Assembly (NCBI RefSeq): GCF_030068605.1
Contig: NZ_JASJOU010000031.1
Location: 1 to 35,505 of the forward strand
Direction: 5' to 3'
Origin: Xanthocytophaga agilis
GTDB lineage: Bacteria > Bacteroidota > Bacteroidia > Cytophagales > 172606-1
Length of the DNA stretch: 35,505 bases
Shown: positions 1 through 8,036 of the stretch, in pieces
Layout of the letters: every line of letters starts with the position of its first letter
How positions within the stretch are numbered: position 1 is the stretch's first letter
The notes under the pieces: generated by a model
Databases searched by the model: none
What the model was told of the DNA's origin: nothing
The model's input: the letters and a program-made list of their open reading frames with translations, nothing else
Position numbers and translations under genes: made by a program

Positions 1-117
1 TCTGTTTTTCGTGATGGGCTACAAAAACTCAAAGAAAAGCTCACTTGTCTAGTCGATTTTCGAGAGTATCTGCTCAAGCGCTTTCCTAAAAAATCAACTA
101 TTTTTAAAATTGTCTAG
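1..117 (+). CDS. C-terminal tail of an unidentified protein (partial)
   Basis: An open frame enters from the left edge and gives 38 codons before TAG at 115-117. The tail is basic and hydrophobic, with residues such as LVDFREYLLKRFPKK near the end. No domain can be recognised from so short a piece. A transposase C-terminus is conceivable but not shown. The composition changes to AT-rich non-coding sequence right after the stop, which supports a real gene end. The 5' part lies outside the window. Confidence 0.45.
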   Translation, partial: SVFRDGLQKLKEKLTCLVDFREYLLKRFPKKSTIFKIV

Positions 118-203
118 TAGTATAATTATTTTTATTTTAATCAAGGCATTTCAAAGTCTCTTCTCATAGGTATATCATTCGGTATTAATCTACTACTCTG
201 CTT

Positions 204-914
204 ATGTTTTCTTCTGATCTGGCAAATGATGCCTCTCTAAAAAATGTACTGGAGGTAGATAGCATTATGCTTTCTTTTGGTTCCAGAAACATCGTAACAG
301 ATTGTTACCTGCAATGTTGTACAGGAGATATAATGGGTCTTCTGGGGAGAAATGGCTGTGGGAAATCTTCACTGTTAAAGATTATCTTTGGAACCCTGGA
401 GACAGAAAATAAAAGTATCCGGATCAACAAACAGGTATATACCCATCCGTATAAGGAAGGCCATCTGATAGCTTATTTACCACAACACGGTTTTTTGCCC
501 CAAAGCCTGACACTGAAAAAAATCATAGATTTATATATTCACACCGATTCTGGCAAAACCACTTTGCTGTCAGATGAAAGGGTAAAAAGTCTTTATGCCA
601 AACGGGTTTCTGAATTATCAGGGGGTGAACGGAGGTACTTTGAGGTGCTGTTGTTGATTAGTATGGATGTCAAATTTATCTTGCTGGATGAGCCTTTTTC
701 CTATGTGGAGCCAATATACAGACAAACTATTATGGATTTGATTCGTAGGTACACATCTCATATAGGGTTTATCATCACCGATCATGATTACCGGAATATT
801 ATCGAAATCAGTGATCGGATTGTATTACTTACAAATGGCGTCTGTAAGCATATCAAAAACCTGGAGGAACTGGAACGGTGGGGATATCTACCACCAGGTA
901 AACTAGAGCATTGA
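204..914 (+). CDS. ABC transporter ATP-binding protein
   Basis: 236-aa stand-alone ABC ATPase. Visible motifs in order: Walker A GRNGCGKS at about 48-55, Q-loop Gln94, signature LSGGE 138-142, Walker B FILLDEP 158-164, and H-loop His194 in ITDHD. All catalytic elements are intact, so it should bind and hydrolyse ATP at the inner membrane. No permease gene is adjacent. The downstream gene is convergent, and upstream there is only the tail of an unrelated frame, so its partner is unknown. The closest match by layout is the LivF/LptB-like class of short cassettes. The first ATG gives a 20-residue lead before the first beta strand; a start at Met22 is possible. No clear promoter was found in 118-203. 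Confidence 0.9.
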   Translation: MFSSDLANDASLKNVLEVDSIMLSFGSRNIVTDCYLQCCTGDIMGLLGRNGCGKSSLLKIIFGTLETENKSIRINKQVYTHPYKEGHLIAYLPQHGFLPQSLTLKKIIDLYIHTDSGKTTLLSDERVKSLYAKRVSELSGGERRYFEVLLLISMDVKFILLDEPFSYVEPIYRQTIMDLIRRYTSHIGFIITDHDYRNIIEISDRIVLLTNGVCKHIKNLEELERWGYLPPGKLEH

Positions 915-1003
915 TACAACAGACACATCCGGCAAGTATATATTTCAAGACCACTGAAGCATTCTGGTTTTGCTTCTTTTCATACTAAGGAAGCTATAAA
1001 ATC

Positions 1004-1053
1004 AATTGGTATAAACCTGAATTACTTTTGGGTGATACAGATTTATACCAATT
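1004..1053. terminator. Inverted repeat between convergent genes
   Basis: A perfect 12-bp inverted repeat, aattggtataaa at 1004-1015 and tttataccaatt at 1042-1053, with a 26-nt loop. It lies between the ABC ATPase (ends 914) and the anti-sigma candidate (ends 1074), which converge. A shared two-way terminator is the simplest reading. The stem is AT-rich and the loop is long, so it could also be a protein-binding dyad or a repeat remnant. Confidence 0.4.
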
Positions 1054-1073
1054 ACATACTCTGTTTATATGCT

Positions 1074-2642
1074 CTACTTACCCAGCTTTCGCATTAGTTG
1101 TAAGTGAACTCCTACCGAATAGGGACGCAATCCAAATGGAGCTTGCTGAGTATAGGTAGATTCCAACGAATAATTAAATGCAGGCATGATCGTTAATTCG
1201 TAGTTGTGATTCAACATGTAGTTGTAGCCAATACCCGCCAGAATAGTATAGTTTACCTGCTTTAATACATTCTCTTTTGAAGGAAATGTAGTCGTTTGAT
1301 CCAATTGGCCGTTTACATACTGACGAGTCTGGCCTTTGAGTAACAAATTGACACCACTTCCCATAGTCAGATTAAACCTGTGGCGTCCATTCGCCTTAAA
1401 ATAATAAGTAGCAGCTATTCTAAGTCCACTATAGGTATAATCGCTTACTACCTGTCTCTGTCCGGTTTCATATACGGGTGTTATCGTAACCTGATTTGGA
1501 GCAGTCACTGTACGAATAAGTTCCTCAATGTGATCTGTTCTGTAGGAATAGCCTAGCTTCTCACTAAGTTGAGATACCATCAGATGACTTTCCACTGAAA
1601 ATCTCTTCGTAATGTATCTGCGTACATTCAGCCCCCATACATACTCCAGACGATCTTTGAGAGAAGAGTTAGCATTATTCATCCGGATGATCACAATATC
1701 ATCTGAGGTGGATGGAACAAATGTTCGGAAGGTATAACGTGGTGCGACAAACAGACCGACAGACCATCCAGCTCTATTTTCAGAGGGAATAGTAGGTTTA
1801 ATCGGAGACTCTACTTGTGGTATACTGTCAGGTTGAAATCTTGGTGTAATAGCAGGTAGTCTAACGGCTCCGGTTTGTTGAAGTGTAATATCCCGGAATG
1901 CCAGGGAATGGATAGAAGGCACAAACAGTTCAACAGAATCGTTACCTGTTCCTTTTCTGAAGTCATTATCCTTTTGAATAGGAGTACCCTGTTTTATAGA
2001 ATGTGTGACGGCTGTATGTACTGGTTCATTCAAAACCTTTGCATCCGGTCTTCGGACTGAATTACCTCGTTTACGATACAATTTCTTTTTGGATGTATTG
2101 GCTACTATTGTCAAATCATCTGATGGAGAATCCGCAGGTAGTTCTGAAAACTGAGTTCTGGTAACTGTTTTTAGTGTTTTATGGCGATCAGTAAGCAGAG
2201 TACTTCCTTCTCCGGATGTCTCTGATGGTTTAGTCTTGTTTTTAGATTTGGAAATAGTTATAGTTGGTTTATTAACAGATCGTATAGGTTTTCTGTTTGC
2301 TGATGCTACCTTTTCTTGTTGAGTGGATAATATATGTAAAGATGGTGTATCTGCTGATTCTGTATTTTGAGTTTTATTGTTTTTATGAGTTGACTCTGTT
2401 ACCGGACGATTATTTCCTGCCATTTCAGGAGCAGGTTTGTTTAGTGAGATATGATCTCTATACTTTATCAGCAAAGCAACTGTTCCTGTGACCAACAGCA
2501 GTACTGCCAGCCAGCCAAACAGACGCCAGCGACGCTTAGGTTGTATCTCTGCCTGAATAGATGCCCAACCTTGCACAGGGGGCTCCTCTTCGAGTTCCAT
2601 CATTTTGCGACGGATTTCTTCCAGTTCTTTTTCGTTCAGCAT
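1074..2642 (-). CDS. Dual-membrane-spanning anti-sigma factor candidate (inner-membrane anchor plus outer-membrane beta-barrel)
   Basis: 522 aa in three parts. Residues 1-38 are charged and cytoplasmic in character, with EEIRRKMMELEEE at the start. Residues about 41-59 form one membrane helix (LFGWLAVLLLVTGTVALLI). Residues about 60-289 are a Ser/Thr/Lys/Asn-rich linker of the kind that spans the periplasm. Residues about 290-522 show alternating aromatic/hydrophobic strands (RAGWSVGLFVAPRYTF through YSVGVHLQLMRKLGK), typical of PorT/OMP_b-brl beta-barrels. There is no signal peptide, so the N-terminus should stay in the cytoplasm. The start overlaps the stop of the ECF sigma gene by 7 nt, implying translational coupling. 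This layout matches the Dma-type dual-membrane-spanning anti-sigma factors described in Bacteroides thetaiotaomicron. The function is inferred from layout and context. Confidence 0.75.
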   Translation of the reverse strand: MLNEKELEEIRRKMMELEEEPPVQGWASIQAEIQPKRRWRLFGWLAVLLLVTGTVALLIKYRDHISLNKPAPEMAGNNRPVTESTHKNNKTQNTESADTPSLHILSTQQEKVASANRKPIRSVNKPTITISKSKNKTKPSETSGEGSTLLTDRHKTLKTVTRTQFSELPADSPSDDLTIVANTSKKKLYRKRGNSVRRPDAKVLNEPVHTAVTHSIKQGTPIQKDNDFRKGTGNDSVELFVPSIHSLAFRDITLQQTGAVRLPAITPRFQPDSIPQVESPIKPTIPSENRAGWSVGLFVAPRYTFRTFVPSTSDDIVIIRMNNANSSLKDRLEYVWGLNVRRYITKRFSVESHLMVSQLSEKLGYSYRTDHIEELIRTVTAPNQVTITPVYETGQRQVVSDYTYSGLRIAATYYFKANGRHRFNLTMGSGVNLLLKGQTRQYVNGQLDQTTTFPSKENVLKQVNYTILAGIGYNYMLNHNYELTIMPAFNYSLESTYTQQAPFGLRPYSVGVHLQLMRKLGK

Positions 2643-3178
2643 TTCTCAGAGATTGAATATTTATGCAAAAGATCCTTTAGATAATTTTTCGCTTTTGCCA
2701 GCTGGGACTTGGAAGTTCCTTCGGCAATCTGGAGCATATCGGCAATTTCACGATGGGTGAATCCTTCTACTACATATAAATTAAATACCAGTCGATACCC
2801 TTCTGGTAACTGATTGATGAGTGCCAGCAATTCCTGACTGCTGATCTGGCTTACTATATCATCCTCTGCCGGAGAGCTTTCTTCTACCAGACTATAGTCA
2901 AGATGATCCTGGTATTTACGGTTTTTGTGGTAATGGTTAATCGCAGTATTCACAAAAATACGTCGTAACCATCCTTCAAAAGAGCCCCCATTGTATGTGC
3001 GAATATTGGCAAACACCCTGACAAAGGCTTCGTGGAATATATCTTCTGCCTCAAACCGGGACCGTGTGTAACGCATACAAACAGCCATCATCTTACGGGA
3101 ATAGAGCTGATACAGCTTTTCCTGAAAAGCTGGTTTTTGCTGCTGACATCCCGCAATGATTTCCTGTTCTGAATGCAC
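2636..3178 (-). CDS. ECF RNA polymerase sigma factor (sigma-70 family)
   Basis: 180 aa, the usual ECF length. Region 2 spans about 22-88, including the EAEDIFHEAFVRVF helix (core-binding and -10 recognition) and the GWLRRIFVNTAINHYHK helix. Region 4 spans about 113-167 with the helix-turn-helix THREIADMLQIAEGTSKSQL. It directs RNA polymerase to a small regulon and is probably held inactive by the overlapping membrane protein encoded next. The upstream lipoprotein gene ends 60 bp before its start in the same direction, so the three genes may form one transcript. The start at 3178 gives a normal N-terminus. Confidence 0.95.
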   Translation of the reverse strand: MHSEQEIIAGCQQQKPAFQEKLYQLYSRKMMAVCMRYTRSRFEAEDIFHEAFVRVFANIRTYNGGSFEGWLRRIFVNTAINHYHKNRKYQDHLDYSLVEESSPAEDDIVSQISSQELLALINQLPEGYRLVFNLYVVEGFTHREIADMLQIAEGTSKSQLAKAKNYLKDLLHKYSISEKC

Positions 3179-3237
3179 GTAGTTTAAAGTTAAAAAGGAG
3201 TAATGTTGCTATTATAGTTGGTTCGATTCCGCTGGTA

Positions 3238-3912
3238 TTAGTTAACTTTCACCTTTACAATCACCTCCAGATAGGTATTGTAATTCTGGTCCGGATAAAC
3301 CCGATAGCGAAACGAATCTTCACCAGTAAAATCTTTCGGTGGCTGGTATACATAAATGGTGTTTTTATAACTACCTGCATACTCAATAGTACGAAATGTG
3401 CCTAGCTGCGGTGCATAGACAGACCTGCCAGCCATTGGACAGATGATATCATTTTCAAATATCCGGATGCCTTTTGGTGTATTTCGGGTTGTTTGCAGAG
3501 AGTCTGCCCTCACAACATTGGTACAGTTATTGGGATCCAGAGGGACTTCTATATGAAGCCGTATTTTTTGTGTTTTGCAGGTACTTTCACTACATGCCTG
3601 ATAGGTCAGACTGTCTGTCCCGAAGAATTCAGTATCAGGCTGATAATAAGTATCACCATCGGGTTGTACACTCAGTGTGCCATGAACGGGCTGACCAAAG
3701 GTAACAGTAACAGCTGTTTTCAGGCTATCATTTCCGAGTGGGTCCATCCGTATAATTCCACCTCCACCAAAGGCATAGACATCATCCTCATATAACTCGA
3801 AGTTATCAGATGATCCGGGGATTATATCTTCCGGAGTTGTACACCCTCCCAATAAAAACAAGAGTACAAGACTTCCCGTCAGGGCTCCCAGATGGCGCAA
3901 AGAGCTTTTCAT
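3238..3912 (-). CDS. Lipoprotein with Ig-like (cadherin-type) domains
   Basis: The start is set at 3912 because it places a standard type II signal peptide (MKSSLRHLGALTG...LLGGC) at the N-terminus with lipobox Cys24. A start 36 nt upstream would add an unneeded leader. The mature 200 residues contain repeated patterns, PDTEFFGTDSLTYQACS and PKDFTGEDSFRYRVY, typical of bacterial Ig-like/cadherin-like Big_9 domains, about two copies. Lys-rich strands end the protein. It is probably anchored to a membrane with binding or structural domains outside. It sits just upstream of the ECF sigma gene in the same direction. It could be a sensor partner or a regulon member; the sequence does not decide. 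Confidence 0.8.
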   Translation of the reverse strand: MKSSLRHLGALTGSLVLLFLLGGCTTPEDIIPGSSDNFELYEDDVYAFGGGGIIRMDPLGNDSLKTAVTVTFGQPVHGTLSVQPDGDTYYQPDTEFFGTDSLTYQACSESTCKTQKIRLHIEVPLDPNNCTNVVRADSLQTTRNTPKGIRIFENDIICPMAGRSVYAPQLGTFRTIEYAGSYKNTIYVYQPPKDFTGEDSFRYRVYPDQNYNTYLEVIVKVKVN

Positions 3913-4162
3913 TATACTTGACAATTTTAGTAAATTCCAGACACGCACAAATGCTTTCTGTGAGAGAAGACAGAATCTGTCAATGAACGGTTGCCTGAGA
4001 GGATTTTTTATTTTGAAATTTTTTAAGTATTGCGGAGAGACTGGATCGGGTGCAATGATAACTGCCCACTAAAAGGGTTACAAAGAAGGGTTTCCAGAGG
4101 GAGGAGCTATTCAGGAACCAAGGCAAATTAGTGTAATGCTCTTTTCTTCGTCTTTGTCAGTT

Positions 4163-4370
4163 GCTTAACGTACCAAAGCTAACCGACACGGATCTCATTG
4201 TGGTGAGGCAATGGACTTTAGCAGAGTCGGTGGAAGGATTTGTTGTTCGGGCGGTCCAGGTATTGCCAAAGGCGGGATTTTTACCACAAAAGCTCAATTG
4301 AACAACAAAAGTTGAACCTTGTGCGAAATCTCCAATCGAAGTGGTTCAGTCCCCCGCTTTGGGCAATACC
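4163..4370. repeat. Highly structured intergenic element with nested inverted repeats
   Basis: This fills most of the gene-free stretch 3913-4387. Complementary segments seen directly: accgac 4182-4187 with gtcggt 4226-4231; ttgtggt 4199-4205 with accacaa 4283-4289; ttgttgttc 4240-4248 with gaacaacaa 4300-4308; and ggtattgccaaaggcggga 4259-4277 with the near-complementary tcccccgctttgggcaatacc region 4350-4370. The pairs are nested and partly interleaved, so a compact fold is possible in RNA or single-stranded DNA. GCTTAAC at 4163-4169 fits the integron attC core RYYYAAC, but no matching second core was found. From memory, similar blocks recur between genes in other Bacteroidota; this was not checked here. 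Confidence 0.6.
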
Positions 4371-4387
4371 TTGGTATGGGCAATTTT

Positions 4388-4891
4388 TTATTTCTTCTCT
4401 ACTGATAAAGTCGTTAGCAACACTGCCAATTCGTTTAGTGTCATAGTGAAACCTCCCTGGAAACCCATTTCAATCATCTGTTCCATTCTTTCAAGAGATT
4501 CGTTGTAAATAGTAATGCTAACTTTAGTTATTCCATTTTGCTCACTGAAATTCAAATCCCAATTCGAACCTGGCAAATGAGGATTTTCGTCTTTGTCTGC
4601 AAATACACTTACATATTTGAAGTTAGTTTTGGGGCTAATGGACGTATAGTCTTGTATTTGCCAGCTTTCGTGTCCTTCCGGGCTAACCATTGCATAAAAT
4701 CTTCGTCCGCCGACTTTGAACTCCATTGATTTGGTTTTGGAAACCCACGGTTTGGGTGCCCACCATTGGTCAAGGATTTCTTTTTTCGTAAATGCGTCCC
4801 AAACAAGTGAAAGCTCGGCATCAAACTCTCTTGTTACGAATACAGATTTGGTTGATTTGTCAACCGTAAAGTCAAATAGTAAATTATTCAT
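4388..4891 (-). CDS. SRPBCC (AHSA1-like) domain protein
   Basis: 167 aa covering one complete START/SRPBCC fold. Recognisable parts are the opening strand and helix [19 protein letters not shown], the DQWWAPKPW motif usual in the AHSA1 subfamily, the [13 protein letters not shown] strands and the C-terminal helix [17 protein letters not shown]. The fold binds hydrophobic ligands, but the ligand is not predictable. Its start overlaps the stop of the ArsR gene by 8 nt, so the two are co-translated. ArsR/SRPBCC pairs are widespread, with the regulator controlling the pair. No signal peptide; cytoplasmic. Confidence 0.9.
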   Translation of the reverse strand: MNNLLFDFTVDKSTKSVFVTREFDAELSLVWDAFTKKEILDQWWAPKPWVSKTKSMEFKVGGRRFYAMVSPEGHESWQIQDYTSISPKTNFKYVSVFADKDENPHLPGSNWDLNFSEQNGITKVSITIYNESLERMEQMIEMGFQGGFTMTLNELAVLLTTLSVEKK

Positions 4892-5207
4892 TTTTATTGT
4901 TTTTTAGTTTTACTAATACATCGTCTAGCTGATTATATCGAGTCTCCCAGATTTTTCGGAATTGCTCCATCCACTTGTCTACTTCTTTTAATTTGTCAAT
5001 TTCAAGTGAGTAGTAGATTTCTCTTCCTTTTTGTTCTTGTTTGACAAGTTCGCATTCTGTTAAAATGCGTAAATGTTTTGACACGGCTTGTCGTGTCGTG
5101 TTGAAGTTGTCGGCAATGGCATTTGGTGTCATTGCCTGTAATGCAATTAAGCCGATTATGGCTCGTCTCGTTGGGTCTGCAACGGCTTGAAAAATATCTC
5201 TACGCAT
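4884..5207 (-). CDS. ArsR-family winged-helix transcriptional regulator
   Basis: 107 aa from the start chosen at 5207 ([18 protein letters not shown]), the normal opening of this family. A longer reading from 5255 would begin inside the operator and -7 box. The winged helix includes [24 protein letters not shown] (recognition helix) and the wing [12 protein letters not shown]. No cysteine metal site (the CxC of ArsR/SmtB) is visible, so it belongs to the non-metal branch that accompanies SRPBCC genes. It overlaps the SRPBCC gene and is probably autoregulated through the dyad at 5227-5266. Confidence 0.92.
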   Translation of the reverse strand: MRRDIFQAVADPTRRAIIGLIALQAMTPNAIADNFNTTRQAVSKHLRILTECELVKQEQKGREIYYSLEIDKLKEVDKWMEQFRKIWETRYNQLDDVLVKLKNNKNE

Positions 5208-5226
5208 ATGCCTGTTTGTTTTAATG

Positions 5227-5266
5227 AAACCGATTGGTTGCAAATGTATATGCAACTTTTCGGTTT
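5227..5266. promoter_or_regulatory. 40-bp dyad, probable ArsR operator
   Basis: Two nested arms share one centre. The inner arms are gttgca 5237-5242 and tgcaac 5251-5256; the outer arms are aaaccga 5227-5233 and tcggttt 5260-5266, with equal 3-nt spacers on each side. The dyad covers the -7 box and part of the spacer of the minus-strand promoter, so binding would block transcription of the ArsR/SRPBCC operon. Confidence 0.75.
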
Positions 5267-5271
5267 CGCAA
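5241..5271 (-). promoter_or_regulatory. Bacteroidota-type promoter of the ArsR/SRPBCC operon
   Basis: On the minus strand the -33 element TTG is at 5271-5269 and the -7 element TACATTTG (TAnnTTTG) is at 5248-5241, separated by 20 nt. This is the best full promoter match in the window. The predicted transcript starts about 30 nt before the ATG at 5207. Confidence 0.75.
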
Positions 5272-5494
5272 TTTTTTTTAAAAAATTTAAGTAGGTCAAC
5301 AAATTTACTTATCCTGATACCGGTATATGCTGACTTATCCGCATAAAAAGTTGCTTCGTAACCTGTAATCTTGCTGTCAATAAATTATTTTATTTTTTTT
5401 ATTCTCCGGGCAACCATCCTTCTTCGCTTCCTGTCTTACCTCCAAATTCATTATTCAATACACCACACAGTTAACAACTTAACACTACACATTT

Positions 5495-6343
5495 ATGAAA
5501 ACTATGAAGGTACTATGTATAGCAGCAATTGTATTTTCTGCTATCTCTTTTTCATCCTGCAAGAAAGATTCTATTATTCTGCCTGATACAGAGCACTCGT
5601 CAGACAAGCCTGGTGATTCAGAATCTCCACAGGATACGATTCCATCCGATACCATTCCGCAAGACACAATCCCAACTGACAGTGGAGATACGGAACAGCC
5701 ACAGGGGCCAGGCAACCTGTTGAGTCAGATGGGTACAATCAAACTTAGCTATGATGCTACCTATCAACTGACCGGATATGATTCGTATAGCAACATAGGA
5801 TATACCATTGTATATGAGAATGGCCGTCCTGTTCGTCTCAACTTTACCAAACATCCTTCGTATGCGATTTACACGTATGAAGGAGATCTGGTATCAGAGA
5901 TTGTTACTTACAATGGCTATAATGAGGTATCATACCGACACCACTTTACCTATGCCAATGGGAAGCTTATCCGTGAAAGCCAGCGTAGCTATATCAGTGG
6001 CTTTCTCACTGTGGATGACTATAGCTATGACGCCAATGGCAATCTGATCCGTATTGCGGTTTCCGGAGCTGCCAGTGGGCAGGAGTCTGATCTGAAGTTC
6101 TCTTACAATGTGCTCTATGGCAATTATGACAGCCAACCTAATCCGATGCCGTTGATCAGTAGTGAGTATTATCTGCCAGGGGTTAAATTGTTTACCAATA
6201 ATCCAGGTTATCGGGAAACACCTAGTTCTAAAGAATTGTATACCTATGTATATTCTTCTGCTGGTTTGCCTGTGGAACGTGCTACAAAGCTGGAAGGCTA
6301 TTCGCATGTGCCTGCTGCCATACATAGATATAGCTATTGGTAA
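5495..6343 (+). CDS. Lipoprotein with YD-like repeats
   Basis: 282 aa. The N-terminus MKTMKVLCIAAIVFSAISFSSC is a type II signal peptide with lipobox Cys22; a start at Met4 would also work. Residues about 28-70 are an acidic, Pro/Ser/Asp/Thr-rich low-complexity linker with DTIPSDTIPQDTIPTD repeats. The rest has repeated tyrosine-rich strands (YTYEGDLVSEIVTYNG, HFTYANGKLIRES, YSYDANGNLIRIA) resembling short YD/RHS-type repeats. It is most likely a surface or periplasmic lipoprotein of unknown function. It is monocistronic: divergent from ArsR and followed by a strong hairpin. Confidence 0.85.
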   Translation: MKTMKVLCIAAIVFSAISFSSCKKDSIILPDTEHSSDKPGDSESPQDTIPSDTIPQDTIPTDSGDTEQPQGPGNLLSQMGTIKLSYDATYQLTGYDSYSNIGYTIVYENGRPVRLNFTKHPSYAIYTYEGDLVSEIVTYNGYNEVSYRHHFTYANGKLIRESQRSYISGFLTVDDYSYDANGNLIRIAVSGAASGQESDLKFSYNVLYGNYDSQPNPMPLISSEYYLPGVKLFTNNPGYRETPSSKELYTYVYSSAGLPVERATKLEGYSHVPAAIHRYSYW

Positions 6344-6376
6344 ATCCAATAGGTTATTAGAATAGGACTCATTTCA

Positions 6377-6407
6377 AATGCAAGTAAGAGATATTCTTAC
6401 TTGCATT
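6377..6407. terminator. Hairpin terminator after the YD-repeat lipoprotein
   Basis: A perfect 12-bp stem, aatgcaagtaag 6377-6388 and cttacttgcatt 6396-6407, with a 7-nt loop, lies 34 nt after the stop at 6343. It is followed by mixed rather than T-only sequence. It is probably the transcription end of the upstream gene. Confidence 0.65.
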
Positions 6408-6529
6408 GCTTATTTGTGTATAGCATGAGTGATTTTCGATGTGATTCAGAATGAGATAATATGCAACCTCCTTCCTTTCTTTTCTCAAATTTCTGATCTT
6501 TATTCTACTTGCAACATGGTACTTTTTTG

Positions 6530-6545
6530 TCACGCCACGGCGTGA
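6530..6545. repeat. Short GC-rich palindrome in intergenic DNA
   Basis: tcacgcc 6530-6536 and ggcgtga 6539-6545 form a 7-bp stem with a 2-nt loop, in a patch with GC-richer words than its surroundings (to about 6640). Nothing coding was recognised in 6408-6760. The patch may be a remnant of a dispersed repeat. Confidence 0.4.
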
Positions 6546-6763
6546 TAACCCAAAAAGGATATTTTTCTCCGATCCTTCAGCCCGCAAGCCCAAAGGCCAA
6601 CCTGGCGGAGAAAAGATTCCCAACGTACCTATACGAACATTAGCGATTGAAGGTATCTTTGCCCTCTTTGCAGCTTCTTAAAGATGATCCATTATGTATG
6701 GAATCAAAGTAAAATTCTTTTCCTCAAAATTCAGGAGGAATCGTGTATGTGTAATAAGTCTTT

Positions 6764-7026
6764 TGCGGTGAATTCCGATCAAATTCTTTTTTGCCGTGAG
6801 TTATGCGCAAAGGAAAAAATGATCGGAGTTCCGGTCAAAATTTAATTTGCGGTGAGTTATGCGCACCAATGAAAGTGATCGGAATAAAAAGCAGTTTGTT
6901 TGGTGACTGATGAAGTTGGGCTGCCCTTACAAAAAAATAGTTTGCATAGAACTATGCTCAATCCCTTTCATGCGGTGAACTCTGCACAGAGAACTTTTTG
7001 GCGTCAATTCTCATCAAATTACTTTG
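6764..7026. repeat. Degenerate tandem array with exact 28-bp period
   Basis: Units begin at 6764, 6792, 6820, 6848 and 6876, then in a second register at 6943, 6971 and 6999; every step within a register is exactly 28 bp. Unit heads read tgcggtgaattccgatca, tgccgtgagttatgcgca, tgatcggagttccggtca, tgcggtgagttatgcgca, tgatcggaa, tgcatagaactatgctca, tgcggtgaactctgcaca and tggcgtcaattctcatca. Some heads resemble the reverse complement of others, so the core is roughly palindromic. The tails are AT-rich and vary. No gene is recognised in it. It lies upstream of the nucleotidyltransferase gene. Confidence 0.7.
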
Positions 7027-7172
7027 TGAGACAAACTAAAGACAACATAAAGATATTTGATAAAATACTGCATCCGGGATGTGTCATTTTTCATCTCTTT
7101 TATTCTTATTTACAGGAAGTTATATATCTTGAGTGTTGATTTATCTGGTGTTTTATTTTTCGATTACATACA

Positions 7173-8036
7173 ATGATGATACTTCCTAAGGAAAAGCAAG
7201 AGATACTAGACACTATTGTAAAGGACTTAAAAGGTATTACAAATGTCCAGGCGATTGTATTAGGTGGTTCTTATGCAACAGGAACAGCAACGGAGACCTC
7301 TGACCTGGATATAGGAATCTATTATTACGAAAAAGCTCCTTTTGATATCAGGGAAATACAAGCTATCGCGAAGAAATATGCAAAAGACAGTAGTCCGACA
7401 GTTACTGGTTTTTATGAATGGGGTCCATGGGTGAATGGAGGTGCCTGGGTAAAAACGGCGTATGGAAAAGTTGATTTGCTTTACAAGAACATCGAACAGA
7501 TAACGACGACTATTGAGAATGCGCAGGAAGGCTTATGGGAGAACCATTTTGAGCAACAACCTCCTTATGGTTTTTCATCTATTATCTTTCTGGCAGAAAC
7601 TCAAGTGTGCATTCCTTTGTATGATCCGGAAGGCATTATTGCTAAGCTAAAATCAGCAGTACAGACATATCCTCCCAAACTAAAGCAGTTGGTAGTGCAA
7701 CAATCTTTGTGGTCTGCTGAGTTTACCATCTGGCATGCTGATTCTTTTGCTGTCAAACAGGATGTATATAATACACTGGGTTGTTTCACGAGAGCAATCA
7801 AAAACATAGTGACCGCCTTGTTTGCCCTGAATGAACTCTATCCAATCAGCGACAAAAGAGCTATTCAGGTTCTGGAACAATCAACCATAAAACCGCCACA
7901 TCTGACAGATAAGATTAATGCTGTTTTATGTGTTGATATGGATACCCTATCTGAGAATGTGGATCTGCTAAAATCACTATTCAACGAAGTGGTAGATCTC
8001 GCTCAGGAGATGTATAAGCCTGCTTATCAGTTATGA
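7173..8036 (+). CDS. Nucleotidyltransferase-fold domain protein
   Basis: 287 aa. The N-terminal 110 residues carry the polymerase-beta-type minimal nucleotidyltransferase signature: GGSYATGTAT at 31-40, followed by TSDLDIGIYY with metal-binding Asp44 and Asp46. The C-terminal part is helical (about 150-285), like the helical bundles of kanamycin-type nucleotidyltransferases and DUF4037-like proteins. It could transfer a nucleotide to a small molecule, RNA or protein; the substrate is not predictable. It stands alone, with no antitoxin-like partner (MNT/HEPN pairs have a separate HEPN gene). Starts at 7173 or 7176 are equivalent. Confidence 0.82.
   Translation: MMILPKEKQEILDTIVKDLKGITNVQAIVLGGSYATGTATETSDLDIGIYYYEKAPFDIREIQAIAKKYAKDSSPTVTGFYEWGPWVNGGAWVKTAYGKVDLLYKNIEQITTTIENAQEGLWENHFEQQPPYGFSSIIFLAETQVCIPLYDPEGIIAKLKSAVQTYPPKLKQLVVQQSLWSAEFTIWHADSFAVKQDVYNTLGCFTRAIKNIVTALFALNELYPISDKRAIQVLEQSTIKPPHLTDKINAVLCVDMDTLSENVDLLKSLFNEVVDLAQEMYKPAYQL

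Noticed and set aside
204-914. ABC ATPase as the motor for the FtsX permeases at 19690 and 22504
   Set aside because: They are about 19 kb apart and the ATPase is not of the MacB/LolD class by its motifs; no link can be supported.
4163-4370. Proven integron attC site
   Set aside because: Only one RYYYAAC-type core was found and no integrase is in the window, so it is reported only as a structured element.
6764-7026. CRISPR array
   Set aside because: The period is 28 bp in total with no constant repeat separated by unique spacers of similar size, and no cas genes are present.
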